A stretch of 64,000 nucleotides of DNA, from contig CANRPC010000005.1 in NCBI GenBank assembly GCA_947632435.1, forward strand, positions 1 through 64,000, read 5' to 3'. Made by a program: the position numbers and the translations under genes. Under the pieces are notes generated by a model that saw only the letters and a program-made list of their open reading frames with translations, was not told where the DNA came from and did no database searches. Origin of the DNA: an uncultured Bacilli bacterium. GTDB lineage: Bacteria > Bacillota_I > Bacilli_A > RFN20 > CAG-449. This document shows positions 24,092 to 33,346 of this stretch, piece after piece (the stretch's first letter is position 1; every line of letters begins with the position of its first letter).

Positions 24092-26002
24092 ATGATATTA
24101 TTATTAGCACCTTATTTTGAAAAAAAGCCTTGGGCAGGTAATAAATTAAAAAAATATTTTGATTGTCCTTCTTCTATTGGTGAAGCTTGGATTGTTTCAG
24201 GATATAAAAATAAATCATCTTTAATTATTAATGGACCATATAAAAATCAAACACTTAGAAAAGTTTTTCATGAGCATGAAGAACTTTTTACACCTTTAAA
24301 AGATAAAGAATTTCCCTTACTTATAAAATTAATTTCTTCAAGTGATAATCTTTCAGTTCAAGTACATCCTAATGATAATTATGCTTTAAAAAAACATAAT
24401 CAACTTGGTAAATTTGAATGTTGGTATATTTTAGATGATAATGCTAGTAAAGAAGTAATACTTGGCTTAAATTTAAAAAATGCTCGTGAACTGAAATCAG
24501 TTTTAAAAAATAATACACTTGAAGATTTTTTATTACATAAAAAAATAAAAGCTAATGATTTAGTCGTGGTAAAACAGGGTAAAGTACATGCTTTATTAAA
24601 AGATAGTTTTGTTTTAGAAATTCAAGAAGCTAGTAATATTACTTATCGCTTATATGATTATAATCGTGAACCTAAAAGAGAGTTACATATTGAAGATTCC
24701 TTAAATGTTATTGATTATAATAATGAACATAATTATATTTATGATTTTCATAAGGAAAATAGTTATGATAATAACCATTTTTCTATTAATAAAATGATTA
24801 TCAATAATAAATTAATTTATAAAAATAAAGAATTAGAAGTTTTTTATGTTAGTAAAGGGAAAGGGAAAGTTAATGAATTTAATATTGAAGAAGGCTCTTC
24901 TTTTATATTAACTTTTGAAAGTAAAGAGCAAATTATTTTTGAAGGTAATATGGAGCTTATTCAAATCATTCCTAAAGTTAAAGAAAAGGAGATGCTAAAG
25001 ATGCGAAAAGTAGCATTAATCACAGGAGTTATATCTCAAGATGGTTATTATTTAACAAAATTACTTTTAGAAAAAGGATATGAAGTTCATGGTTTAGTGC
25101 AAGCTGAAACTCAAATTCTTAATTCTATATTTACCAAATATTTAGATAATGAAAATTTTCTTTATCATGTATCTGATATGACGGATACTTCAAATATTAA
25201 TCGTATCTTAGAGAATGTTAAACCTGATGAAATTTATCATCTTGCTTGTCAATCACATATAAATTTATCTTTTGATTTACCAGAATATACAACACAAGTT
25301 AATTCACTTGGAACATTAAGGTTATTAGATGCGATAAAAAATAGCGAAATTAAAACTAGACTTTTTAATTTATCTTCGCCATATTTATTTTCGGGAGAAA
25401 TATATCCTCAAGATGAAAATACGCCTTTTGATGTTCAATCACCTTTTGCTGTTTCAAAATTATATGCTCATAAAATGGTGCAAGTTTATCGTAACAATTT
25501 TTCTTTATATGCGGTTAATGGTATATGTTACAATCATGAATCCTTTATTAGAAATTATACAACTTTTGTTGCTCCAAAAATTATATCCGCGGTTAAAAGA
25601 ATTAAACAAGGAGAAAATTTTGTTTTAGAGCTTGGTAATCTTGATGCGAGAAGAGAATGGGGACACGCTAAAGATTATGCTTATGCTATGTGGCTTATTT
25701 TACAACAAGATAAACCTCAAGATTACATTATTGCTACAGGAGTTAGTTATACTGTTAGAGAATTTGTCATATCGAGTTTTAAACATGTAGGTATTGATAT
25801 TGTTTTTGTAGGTAAAAATGAAGATGAAATTGGTATTGATAAAAATACTAAAAAAATATTAGTAAAAGTCAATCCTAAATTAATGCGCCCAAATGAAGCT
25901 AAAGTCTTGATGGGTAATGCTGATAAATTATATAAAGATACTAATTTTAGAGTTAAAAATGATTTAGATAGTTTAATTGAATCTATGCTTAAAGGAGAAT
26001 AA
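24092..26002 (+). CDS. Fusion: mannose-6-phosphate isomerase and GDP-mannose 4,6-dehydratase-like
   Basis: A 636-residue ORF joining two enzymes of GDP-sugar metabolism. Residues 1-300 are a type I phosphomannose isomerase with VQVHPNDN, KFECWYIL and QGKVHALL (zinc ligands). From about residue 304 it matches Gmd (ALITGVISQDGYYL, ARREWGHAKDYAYAMW). The linker KEKEMLKM is the translation of an AAAGGAG site (24985-24991) and two ATGs, so the stop of manA appears lost while the gmd start signal (ATG 25001) remains; separate Gmd may also be made. In the Gmd part catalytic Tyr is Phe (SPFAVSK) and the active-site Glu is replaced. Confidence 0.88.
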   Translation: MILLLAPYFEKKPWAGNKLKKYFDCPSSIGEAWIVSGYKNKSSLIINGPYKNQTLRKVFHEHEELFTPLKDKEFPLLIKLISSSDNLSVQVHPNDNYALKKHNQLGKFECWYILDDNASKEVILGLNLKNARELKSVLKNNTLEDFLLHKKIKANDLVVVKQGKVHALLKDSFVLEIQEASNITYRLYDYNREPKRELHIEDSLNVIDYNNEHNYIYDFHKENSYDNNHFSINKMIINNKLIYKNKELEVFYVSKGKGKVNEFNIEEGSSFILTFESKEQIIFEGNMELIQIIPKVKEKEMLKMRKVALITGVISQDGYYLTKLLLEKGYEVHGLVQAETQILNSIFTKYLDNENFLYHVSDMTDTSNINRILENVKPDEIYHLACQSHINLSFDLPEYTTQVNSLGTLRLLDAIKNSEIKTRLFNLSSPYLFSGEIYPQDENTPFDVQSPFAVSKLYAHKMVQVYRNNFSLYAVNGICYNHESFIRNYTTFVAPKIISAVKRIKQGENFVLELGNLDARREWGHAKDYAYAMWLILQQDKPQDYIIATGVSYTVREFVISSFKHVGIDIVFVGKNEDEIGIDKNTKKILVKVNPKLMRPNEAKVLMGNADKLYKDTNFRVKNDLDSLIESMLKGE

Positions 26003-26126
26003 TTTTTTTATTAAAAATTGTATTATTTTTGATGTAGATTGTATTTAATTTATTTCTAGTGCTAATATTATATTTAGTAATGCAAATGAAAAATTTTGTT
26101 ACTAGTTAAAGAAAAGAAAAAATAAG

Positions 26127-27257
26127 ATGAAAGTGTTACAAATTCCCAATTATTTGTATCCTCATATTGGAGGAATTGAACAAGTAGCTCGTGATATAAT
26201 TTCTGCTTTAAAAGAAGAAAAAAATATTGAACAAAGAGTTATTTGTTTTAATAATATTCATAAAACATCTTATGAAATAGTTGATGGAATACAAGTAGTG
26301 CGTATAAAAAGCATAGGTAAATTTGCTTCTCAAGAATTAGCTTTTTCTTATAAAAAAGAATTAAAAAAAATTTTAGATGAATTTCAGCCAGATTTAATAA
26401 TTTTTCATTATCCTAATCCTTTGGTGGGACATTTTTTAATAAAATTTTTTCAAAGGAAGTTTAAATTAATTGTCTATTATCATCTTGATATTATTAAACA
26501 AAAAATTTTAGGTAAATTTTTTTTATCACAAACTAAAAAAATATTAAATAGAGCGGATAGAATTGTTGCTACAAGTCCTAATTATGTACTTGGAAGTAAA
26601 ATGCTTTCATTATATAAAAATAAAATTACAGTTATTCCAAATTGTGTTAATGATGAAAGAATAAAACTAAATGATATAATAATTAATAAGAGTTTAGAAA
26701 TTAAAAATAAATATAAAAATAAAATCATAGTTTTTGCCTGTGGTAGACATGTTAAATATAAAGGATTAATTAATTTAATAAAAGCTAGTAAATTATTAAA
26801 TGATGATTTTGTAATTTTTATTTCTGGTAAAGGTGAATTAACTTCCTCATTAAAAAAAGAAGCTAAAAATGATTATAAAGTACATTTTTTAGGCGTATTA
26901 AGCGATGAAGAATTAAAAGCCTATTTAAATGCGTGTGATATCTTTGCTTTTCCTTCGATTAGTAAAAATGAAGCATTTGGTATTGCTTTAGCTGAAGCTA
27001 TGGCTTTTAAAAAGCCAAGTGTAACTTTTGAAATTAAAGGAAGCGGAGTTAATTATGTTTCTTTAAATAATGTGACAGGTATTGAAGTTAAAAATCAAGA
27101 TGTCAAAGCTTTTGCCAAGGCTTTAAAATATTTAAAAGATAATGAAGTTAAAAGAATTCAAATGGGAGAAAATGCTTATTTAAGAGAACAAGAAGAATTT
27201 ACTCAGACAAAATTTAAGAAAAATATTTTAACTTTAATCGGAGAATTTTATGGCTAA
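26127..27257 (+). CDS. GT4-family glycosyltransferase
   Basis: A cytosolic, membrane-peripheral glycosyltransferase adding a sugar to the lipid-linked repeat unit. The 376-residue product has the GT-B fold: N-terminal YPHIGGIEQVARDI, and a C-terminal donor-binding half with VFACGRHVKYKGL and the EAFGIALAEAMAF (E-x7-E) motif near residue 290. A 124-bp gap with no clear terminator separates it from the fusion gene, and it overlaps the next gene by 8 bp. Donor and acceptor sugars cannot be told. Confidence 0.88.
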   Translation: MKVLQIPNYLYPHIGGIEQVARDIISALKEEKNIEQRVICFNNIHKTSYEIVDGIQVVRIKSIGKFASQELAFSYKKELKKILDEFQPDLIIFHYPNPLVGHFLIKFFQRKFKLIVYYHLDIIKQKILGKFFLSQTKKILNRADRIVATSPNYVLGSKMLSLYKNKITVIPNCVNDERIKLNDIIINKSLEIKNKYKNKIIVFACGRHVKYKGLINLIKASKLLNDDFVIFISGKGELTSSLKKEAKNDYKVHFLGVLSDEELKAYLNACDIFAFPSISKNEAFGIALAEAMAFKKPSVTFEIKGSGVNYVSLNNVTGIEVKNQDVKAFAKALKYLKDNEVKRIQMGENAYLREQEEFTQTKFKKNILTLIGEFYG

Positions 27258-28275
27258 AGTAGTTATCGATTGCCGTTATCTCAAAATGTCTGGAATTGGG
27301 CGTTTTTTGGAGAATATTTTAGATAATCTTGATTTTTCAAAACATACTTATACATTAATAGGGAAAGAAGAATATCTAAAAAAATATCAAGGCGTAACTT
27401 ATTTAATAGATGATAGATCACCATTTTCTAAAAGTTCTTTATTTAAATCACCAGTTGATTTAATTAATCAAAATGATGTTTATTTTGTTCCTAATTTTAT
27501 TATTCCTTATGGTATTAAAATAAAAGTAATCGCAGTATTTCATGACATTTTATTTTTTGATCATAAAGAGGTTAATGCTTCATATAGTGATTATTTAATT
27601 AAAAAAGTTTTAATAAATCGTTGCATGAAAAAAGCATATAAAATCTTTACTATTTCTAATTTTTCATTAAAACGTATTGCTTTTTATTATCCTAAATATG
27701 CTTATAAATTAAGTTATAATTATCAAGGTGTAGCTCAAATTTTTAAAAATCAAAAACCATATTATCAAAAAGAAAATTATCTTGTTTATGTAGGAAATAT
27801 AAAAAAGCATAAAGGTCTAAAGATTTTATTACAAGCTTTTTTGGAAATTAGAAAAATTAGTTCTTTAAAATTATATATTATTGGTGATTATGAATCATTT
27901 AAAAATAAAGATCAAGAAATGGTAAATCTTTTAAATACTGAGGGTATTGTTTTTACTAATCGTATTGATGATGATAAATTAATTGAAATTGTTAAAAAGG
28001 CTAAATTTTTAATTCAACCATCATTTTATGAGGGATTTGGAATTCCCCCTTTAGAGGCTTTGTATTTACATACTAGACCAATTATTTCAAACATTGAGGT
28101 TTTTAAAGAAGTTTATAAAGATTTACCAGTAGTCTTTTTTAAAGTAGGAGATTATTTAGATTTAAAAGAAAAAATTTTAACAAGTGAAGTTAATTTTGAA
28201 TTTGATGAATTAAAAACAAATAAAATATTTTCTTATGAGAACTTTTCTTCTATAATTGAAAGAGAGTTTAAATAA
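27250..28275 (+). CDS. GT4-family glycosyltransferase
   Basis: A second GT-B glycosyltransferase of 341 residues. N-terminal DCRYLKMSGIGRFLENIL is typical of mannosyltransferase-like GT4 enzymes, and the donor site shows VYVGNIKKHKGLK and FYEGFGIPPLEAL (E-x7-E) near residue 265. GGAG sits inside the end of the previous gene, so translation is coupled. Mannose transfer is possible given the phosphomannose isomerase in the operon, but unproven. Confidence 0.87.
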   Translation: MAKVVIDCRYLKMSGIGRFLENILDNLDFSKHTYTLIGKEEYLKKYQGVTYLIDDRSPFSKSSLFKSPVDLINQNDVYFVPNFIIPYGIKIKVIAVFHDILFFDHKEVNASYSDYLIKKVLINRCMKKAYKIFTISNFSLKRIAFYYPKYAYKLSYNYQGVAQIFKNQKPYYQKENYLVYVGNIKKHKGLKILLQAFLEIRKISSLKLYIIGDYESFKNKDQEMVNLLNTEGIVFTNRIDDDKLIEIVKKAKFLIQPSFYEGFGIPPLEALYLHTRPIISNIEVFKEVYKDLPVVFFKVGDYLDLKEKILTSEVNFEFDELKTNKIFSYENFSSIIEREFK

Positions 28276-28279
28276 GTTT

Positions 28280-29482
28280 ATGAGTTTTTTGAAAAGACAT
28301 TACGAGTTAATAGATATTCTCTTCCTATTTGCAATTTTATTTATAGGAAGTGATATTTATGGAATAACATTCATGAATATGAATTTTCGCTTTGTGCAAC
28401 TTTATTATGTTTTTTTAGCACTTTTTGTAATTATTAAATATAAATATTGTCTTTATTTACCTAAATCATTAATAATTTTAAGTATTTTATTTTTTATATC
28501 GAGTTGTTTTGCCTTAAATTTTAATAAGAGTATTGTTTTTTTCTTTTGGCTTATTTATAACATAATTTTTGTATTTAGTTTGTTTTATACTTACATAAAA
28601 ATAAGAGGTAAAGATAATTTTATTGATATATTCCGTTATACATTTTTTATAATTTTTTTATTGACTTTAATATTATTCATTCTAGGTAATTTTTTCCATA
28701 TTGAATTTCCATTTTTTTCATATCAAAATCATAAAAATGTAGCAAGAGTTGCAATCTGGTTTTTTGAACCAAGTTATCTTGCTTCATTTATAACAATGTA
28801 TTTAGGATTTAGTTTTTATAACTTTTTTATAAATAAGAAAAAAGAATATTTATTTGATACAATTTTTGCTTTTTTCTCCATTGTTTTTACTACTTCTTCG
28901 ACAGGATTTATCGCGTGTGCTTTAGCAATTATTATTTGTTTTATTATTAAAACGATTTTAATAAAAAACGTAAAACAAAAAGTAACAACCGCGTTTATTG
29001 GAATTTTACTTTTAGCAGCTGCTTTTATTTGCGTCTTAGTCTTCTTTCCAAATGTTTATAATGCTTTTATTAAACGACTTTATGTGGATGGCTTATTTAA
29101 TTCTTCGGGAACAAGAATGAGAGAATATAGTAATACCTTTAGTTTATTTTTGAAATATCCTTTCTTTGGTGTTGGCCCTAATTGTTATGGTTTATATTAT
29201 GGAAATGAAAATTTACAACCCACAAATGTTACGTTAGAATTACTTGCTACAACAGGAATATTTACCACTTTAGTTTTTTATGTTTTCTTTTTAAATCCAA
29301 TAAAGATATATTTTTCAAAAAATAATTATTCTTTAGAAACTAAAGCTATGGTTTTTGCTTTAATTTTATTTTTAATCATCATTCAAGCTAATCAAAATTA
29401 TATGCGCCTTTATATGTGGATGCTTTTAGCAATTTGTTATGCTATGATAAATGAAGAAACTAAAAAAGAGGAGATATGTTGA
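28280..29482 (+). CDS. Wzy/O-antigen-ligase-type polysaccharide polymerase
   Basis: An integral membrane protein of 400 residues with about ten hydrophobic spans. It carries the polymerase/ligase-type extracytoplasmic loop FNSSGTRMREYSNTF followed by KYPFFGVGPNCYGLYYG near residues 275-305, as in Wzy_C proteins that join repeat units. The track start at 28256 is a TTG without a ribosome site overlapping the previous gene; ATG 28280 is preferred, though its own ribosome site is also weak. The stop is TGA. Polymerase is more likely than ligase in a Gram-positive. Confidence 0.85.
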   Translation: MSFLKRHYELIDILFLFAILFIGSDIYGITFMNMNFRFVQLYYVFLALFVIIKYKYCLYLPKSLIILSILFFISSCFALNFNKSIVFFFWLIYNIIFVFSLFYTYIKIRGKDNFIDIFRYTFFIIFLLTLILFILGNFFHIEFPFFSYQNHKNVARVAIWFFEPSYLASFITMYLGFSFYNFFINKKKEYLFDTIFAFFSIVFTTSSTGFIACALAIIICFIIKTILIKNVKQKVTTAFIGILLLAAAFICVLVFFPNVYNAFIKRLYVDGLFNSSGTRMREYSNTFSLFLKYPFFGVGPNCYGLYYGNENLQPTNVTLELLATTGIFTTLVFYVFFLNPIKIYFSKNNYSLETKAMVFALILFLIIIQANQNYMRLYMWMLLAICYAMINEETKKEEIC

Positions 29483-29483
29483 T

Positions 29484-30296
29484 ATGAAATCAAAAATCTT
29501 AATTGCTATATCTTTATTATTATTTGGATGTAGTTCTTCATCTTCATCTTCCATTATTAATTCAAGTGAAATAAGTTCTTTAAATGATACATCTTCAAAT
29601 AATGTTGTTAATACATATAGTAGCGATTCTTCTTTTAATGAATTAGATAGTAATTTAAATACAAATTCTTTTAAAGAATCTTCATCTGATGTTAAAAGTT
29701 CTTCTTTTAATAGTTCATCTTCAAATTTAACTTCCTCTTCATTTAAAGAAGAAAAACTTGATGAACATGATTTTCCTCTTCCTAATTATGAAGTTAATTT
29801 TTCAAGTGAAGAAACAATATTTGATTTTCAAGATACTTTTCCTCAAGAATTTAAATATATATATGGTTATAAAGTGTTAAATAACCCTAGTTTTTATGCT
29901 TCTGGAGGCTGGAAAATTTCTTATCCTAATTCAAAAGCAACTTTAGGTTTTCAAACACCTTTTTTCAATAGTGATTTAAAATTAGAAATACGTTTTTATC
30001 TTGGTGATATAAATAATTCTAATAATAAAGTAGATAAAGATAGTCCTTTTTTAACAATATATGGTTTTAATAAAGAAGGTAAATTAATTAGAACAGTAGA
30101 AATAGCAAATCAAACAAATTTCTATAATTATCAAAATAATGTTAATCCTATGAATTTTTATATAAATGGAGAAAATATTTCTTATTTAGAAGTAAGATTT
30201 ACATCTCCACCTTATAAATCTAGTCAATGTTATAATTTCGCAATTAAAAAAATTGGCTTTAAAATTTTCCCATATCCACTTAATGAAAGGAGTTAA
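29484..30296 (+). CDS. Lipoprotein in the polysaccharide operon, unknown function
   Basis: A 270-residue surface lipoprotein: signal peptide, lipobox LLFGC, then nearly 90 residues of Ser/Asn/Thr-rich spacer, then a folded, beta-rich domain of about 170 residues (FDFQDTFPQEFKYIYGYKVL, GGWKISYPNSKATLGFQTPF, LEVRFTSPPY) that looks like a carbohydrate-binding beta-sandwich. I do not recognise the family. The start at 29484 follows AAAGAGGAG and lies 1 bp past the polymerase stop; the track start at 29451 is inside that gene. Its position suggests a role in holding or shaping the polysaccharide. Confidence 0.8.
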   Translation: MKSKILIAISLLLFGCSSSSSSSIINSSEISSLNDTSSNNVVNTYSSDSSFNELDSNLNTNSFKESSSDVKSSSFNSSSSNLTSSSFKEEKLDEHDFPLPNYEVNFSSEETIFDFQDTFPQEFKYIYGYKVLNNPSFYASGGWKISYPNSKATLGFQTPFFNSDLKLEIRFYLGDINNSNNKVDKDSPFLTIYGFNKEGKLIRTVEIANQTNFYNYQNNVNPMNFYINGENISYLEVRFTSPPYKSSQCYNFAIKKIGFKIFPYPLNERS

Positions 30297-30299
30297 TTT

Positions 30300-31976
30300 A
30301 TGCTAGAGGATATTAATAAATGGTTAAATATGGATTTAAGTTATGATCCAGATTTAAAAGAAGAATTAAATAAAATTAAAGATGATAAAGAATTAATGAC
30401 TGATGCTTTTTATCAAGATTTAAGTTTTGGTACTGGTGGCTTAAGAGGCAAAATTGGTGTTGGTACAAATAGAATGAATGTTTATACTATTATTAAAGCT
30501 ACATTAGGCCTTGCTTCATTTTTAAAGAAAACTTATAAAGATAATATAAGTGTAGCAATTAGTTTTGATTCTAGAATTAAATCAAATTTGTTTGCTAAAA
30601 TTGCCGCCTCTACTTTGGCAAATGAAAATATTAAAGTTTATCTTTATAAAGAATTAATGCCTACACCATGTTTGTCATTTGCTGTGCGTTATTTGAAAAC
30701 TAAAGCAGGTATTATGGTAACGGCTTCTCATAATCCATCTATTTATAATGGTTATAAAGTTTATGATAATAATGGTTGTCAAATTACTGATAAATTCGCT
30801 AAATCTATTTATGAAGAAATTAAAAAAAGTGATCCATTTAATTATCATCTTGCTTCTTTTGAAACTTATTTTGAAAAAGGATTAATTAGTTATATTGAAG
30901 ATGAAGTTATTGATAATTATATAGAATGTGTCAAGAAAACTTGTTTAAATAAAGAAGAATTTAATAAAGATATTAATATAATTTATACCCCTTTAAATGG
31001 TACGGGATTAAAACCAGTATTAAGAGCTTTAAAAGAATTAAATTATAATAATGTTATCGTTGTTGAAGAACAAAGAAATCCTGATGGTAATTTCCCAACT
31101 TGTCCTTATCCAAATCCTGAAATTAAAGAAGCAATGGCACTTGGATTAGAATATGCCAAAAAATTTCATGCTGATTTATTAATTGCTACGGATCCTGATT
31201 GTGATCGAGCAGGAATTGGTATTAAAATAAATGAAAATGAATATCGATTATTATCAGGAAATGAAGTAGGAATTTTATTGCTTGATTATATCTTATCAAT
31301 GCGTAAAAAATATCATCAATTAAAAGATGGTTCGTTAATTGTAAAAAGTATTGTTACAACACCATTAGCTAATGAAATAGCTAAAGATTATGGTGTTAAA
31401 ACTATTGATGTCTTAACAGGATTTAAATATATTGGTGAACAAATTAATTTATTAGAGGAAAAACATCAAGAAGATTTATATGTTTTTGGCTTTGAAGAAA
31501 GTTATGGTTATCTTTCTTCAAGTTATGTAAGAGATAAAGACGCTGTGAATGCGACAAGTTTAATTGTAGAAATGTTCTGTTATTATAAGGATCAAAATAT
31601 TTCTTTAAATGATAAACTCAATCAGTTATATCAAAAATATAATTATTGCTTGAATACACTTCATTCATTTAATTTTGAAGGTCAATCAGGTTTACAAAAA
31701 ATGCAAAATATTATGCTTGATTTAAGATCTAAAGAAAAAGAATTTTGTGGTTTAAAAATCAATGAAGTTATTGATTATAAAAATGGAGTAAATAATTTAA
31801 AAGCAGATGTTTTGAAATTTGATTTAGCAAATAATATTCAAATTATTATGCGTCAAAGTGGTACAGAACCAAAGTTAAAAATGTATTTCTTTATTAAAGA
31901 AATTAATGAACTAAAAGCCAGAGAAAAAGAAGAAGAGTTATTAAAAAATATTAATTTATATTTAGCTAAGTTTTAA
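30300..31976 (+). CDS. Phosphoglucomutase / phosphomannomutase
   Basis: An alpha-D-phosphohexomutase interconverting hexose 6- and 1-phosphates. The 558-residue product has FGTGGLRGKIGVG, the phosphoserine loop MVTASHNPSIYNGYK (near 135), the metal loop TDPDCDRAG (near 300), the sugar loop FGFEESYGYL and the phosphate loop MRQSGTEPKLKMYF. The length matches PgcA-type enzymes. AAAGGAG precedes the ATG 3 bp after the lipoprotein. It may supply mannose-1-P or glucose-1-P to the polysaccharide and glycogen; specificity cannot be read. Confidence 0.92.
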   Translation: MLEDINKWLNMDLSYDPDLKEELNKIKDDKELMTDAFYQDLSFGTGGLRGKIGVGTNRMNVYTIIKATLGLASFLKKTYKDNISVAISFDSRIKSNLFAKIAASTLANENIKVYLYKELMPTPCLSFAVRYLKTKAGIMVTASHNPSIYNGYKVYDNNGCQITDKFAKSIYEEIKKSDPFNYHLASFETYFEKGLISYIEDEVIDNYIECVKKTCLNKEEFNKDINIIYTPLNGTGLKPVLRALKELNYNNVIVVEEQRNPDGNFPTCPYPNPEIKEAMALGLEYAKKFHADLLIATDPDCDRAGIGIKINENEYRLLSGNEVGILLLDYILSMRKKYHQLKDGSLIVKSIVTTPLANEIAKDYGVKTIDVLTGFKYIGEQINLLEEKHQEDLYVFGFEESYGYLSSSYVRDKDAVNATSLIVEMFCYYKDQNISLNDKLNQLYQKYNYCLNTLHSFNFEGQSGLQKMQNIMLDLRSKEKEFCGLKINEVIDYKNGVNNLKADVLKFDLANNIQIIMRQSGTEPKLKMYFFIKEINELKAREKEEELLKNINLYLAKF

Positions 31977-32065
31977 ATATTTTTATTCTTAAGCACAATA
32001 TCTTTGTTCAAATAGATACTTTTTTTAAAAAATATTTTATAATGAAAAAAAGGGAGAAAAACGAA

Positions 32066-33289
32066 ATGAAAAATATAATCGTTGGACAATCTGGTGGACC
32101 TACATCTGTAATTAATTCATCTTTACTAGGTGTATTTAAAACCGCGAAAGATTTAAAAGTAGAAAAAATTTATGGAATGGTTCATGGAATAAAAGGTTTA
32201 TTAGAAAAAGAAGTTGTAGATTTAAAAGAAAAAATCAAAACTGATCTTGATATGGATTTATTAAAAAGAACTCCATCATCATTTTTAGGCTCTTGCCGTT
32301 ATAAGTTGCCAGAAATTTTAGGAAATGAAGAAACATATAAACGTATTTTTGAAATTTTAGATGAATTAAACATTGGAGCATTCTTCTATATTGGGGGAAA
32401 TGATTCTATGGATACAATAAAAAAACTATCTGATTATGGAAATAAGATTCATAGTGAAATACGTTTTATGGGTGTTCCTAAAACAATTGATAATGATCTT
32501 GCTATTACCGATCACACTCCTGGATATGGAAGTGCGGCAAAATATATTGCAGCGACAATGAAAGAAATAATTTGTGATGGATTAGTTTATGATTATCCTG
32601 TAGTTACAATCGTTGAAATTATGGGAAGAAATGCTGGATGGTTAACAGGCGCTGCAGCCTTAGCAAAAGGTGAAGATTGTCAAGGTGTTGATATGATTTT
32701 CTTACCAGAAATTCCTTTTGATATTGATTTATTTTTAAGAAAAACTGGCGAACTTTTAAAAGAAAATCGCTCTCTTGTCATCGCAGTATCTGAAGGTATA
32801 AAAGTTAAAGATGGTCGTTATGTTTGTGAACTTGCAGATCATGTTGAATATGTTGATTCATTTGGTCATAAACAATTATCAGGAACAGCAAGATTTTTAG
32901 CAGCACAAGTTGCTAAAACTTATAATGTTAAAACTAGAGCTATAGAATTGTCTTCATTACAAAGATGTGCTGCGCATATGACCTCAAGAATTGATGTTAC
33001 TGAAGCATTTAATACTGGAGGTGCCGCGGTTAAAGCTGCCTTAAAAGAAAATTTAACAGGACATGTTATAACCTTAAAAAGAGTAAGTGAAGATCCATAT
33101 ATGTGTATTACTGAGCCAGCTGATGTACATTTTATTGCAAATATCGAAAAGAAAGTACCTCTAGAATGGATAAGTAAAGATGGTTGCTTTGTTACCGAAG
33201 AATTAGTGCATTATATAAGACCATTAATTCAAGCTGAAATTGCACCTTTATGGGTTGATGGTTTACCTAGACATTTAAAATTAAAATAA
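32066..33289 (+). CDS. Phosphofructokinase, predicted pyrophosphate-dependent
   Basis: This enzyme phosphorylates fructose-6-phosphate in glycolysis. The 407-residue product has GQSGGPTSVINSSL at the start, GGNDSMDT near residue 100 and GVPKTIDNDLAITDHTPG near 130. Asp within GGNDS and Lys within PKTIDND are the residues that distinguish PPi-using from ATP-using PFKs (GGDGS and PGTIDND), so PPi is the predicted donor. ATG 32066 follows AGGGAG; the track start at 32042 precedes that site. A TATAAT lies at 32038. The gene ends at a strong terminator. Confidence 0.9.
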   Translation: MKNIIVGQSGGPTSVINSSLLGVFKTAKDLKVEKIYGMVHGIKGLLEKEVVDLKEKIKTDLDMDLLKRTPSSFLGSCRYKLPEILGNEETYKRIFEILDELNIGAFFYIGGNDSMDTIKKLSDYGNKIHSEIRFMGVPKTIDNDLAITDHTPGYGSAAKYIAATMKEIICDGLVYDYPVVTIVEIMGRNAGWLTGAAALAKGEDCQGVDMIFLPEIPFDIDLFLRKTGELLKENRSLVIAVSEGIKVKDGRYVCELADHVEYVDSFGHKQLSGTARFLAAQVAKTYNVKTRAIELSSLQRCAAHMTSRIDVTEAFNTGGAAVKAALKENLTGHVITLKRVSEDPYMCITEPADVHFIANIEKKVPLEWISKDGCFVTEELVHYIRPLIQAEIAPLWVDGLPRHLKLK

Positions 33290-33308
33290 TAAAATAAAAT
33301 TATGAAAT

Positions 33309-33346
33309 GATACCTTTTTATCTTAAAGATATAAAGGTATTTTTTT
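33309..33346 (+). terminator. Terminator of the PFK gene
   Basis: ATACCTTTTTATCTT pairs with AGATATAAAGGTAT (33310-33340), followed by T6. It closes the long plus-strand run begun at 21895. Confidence 0.85.
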
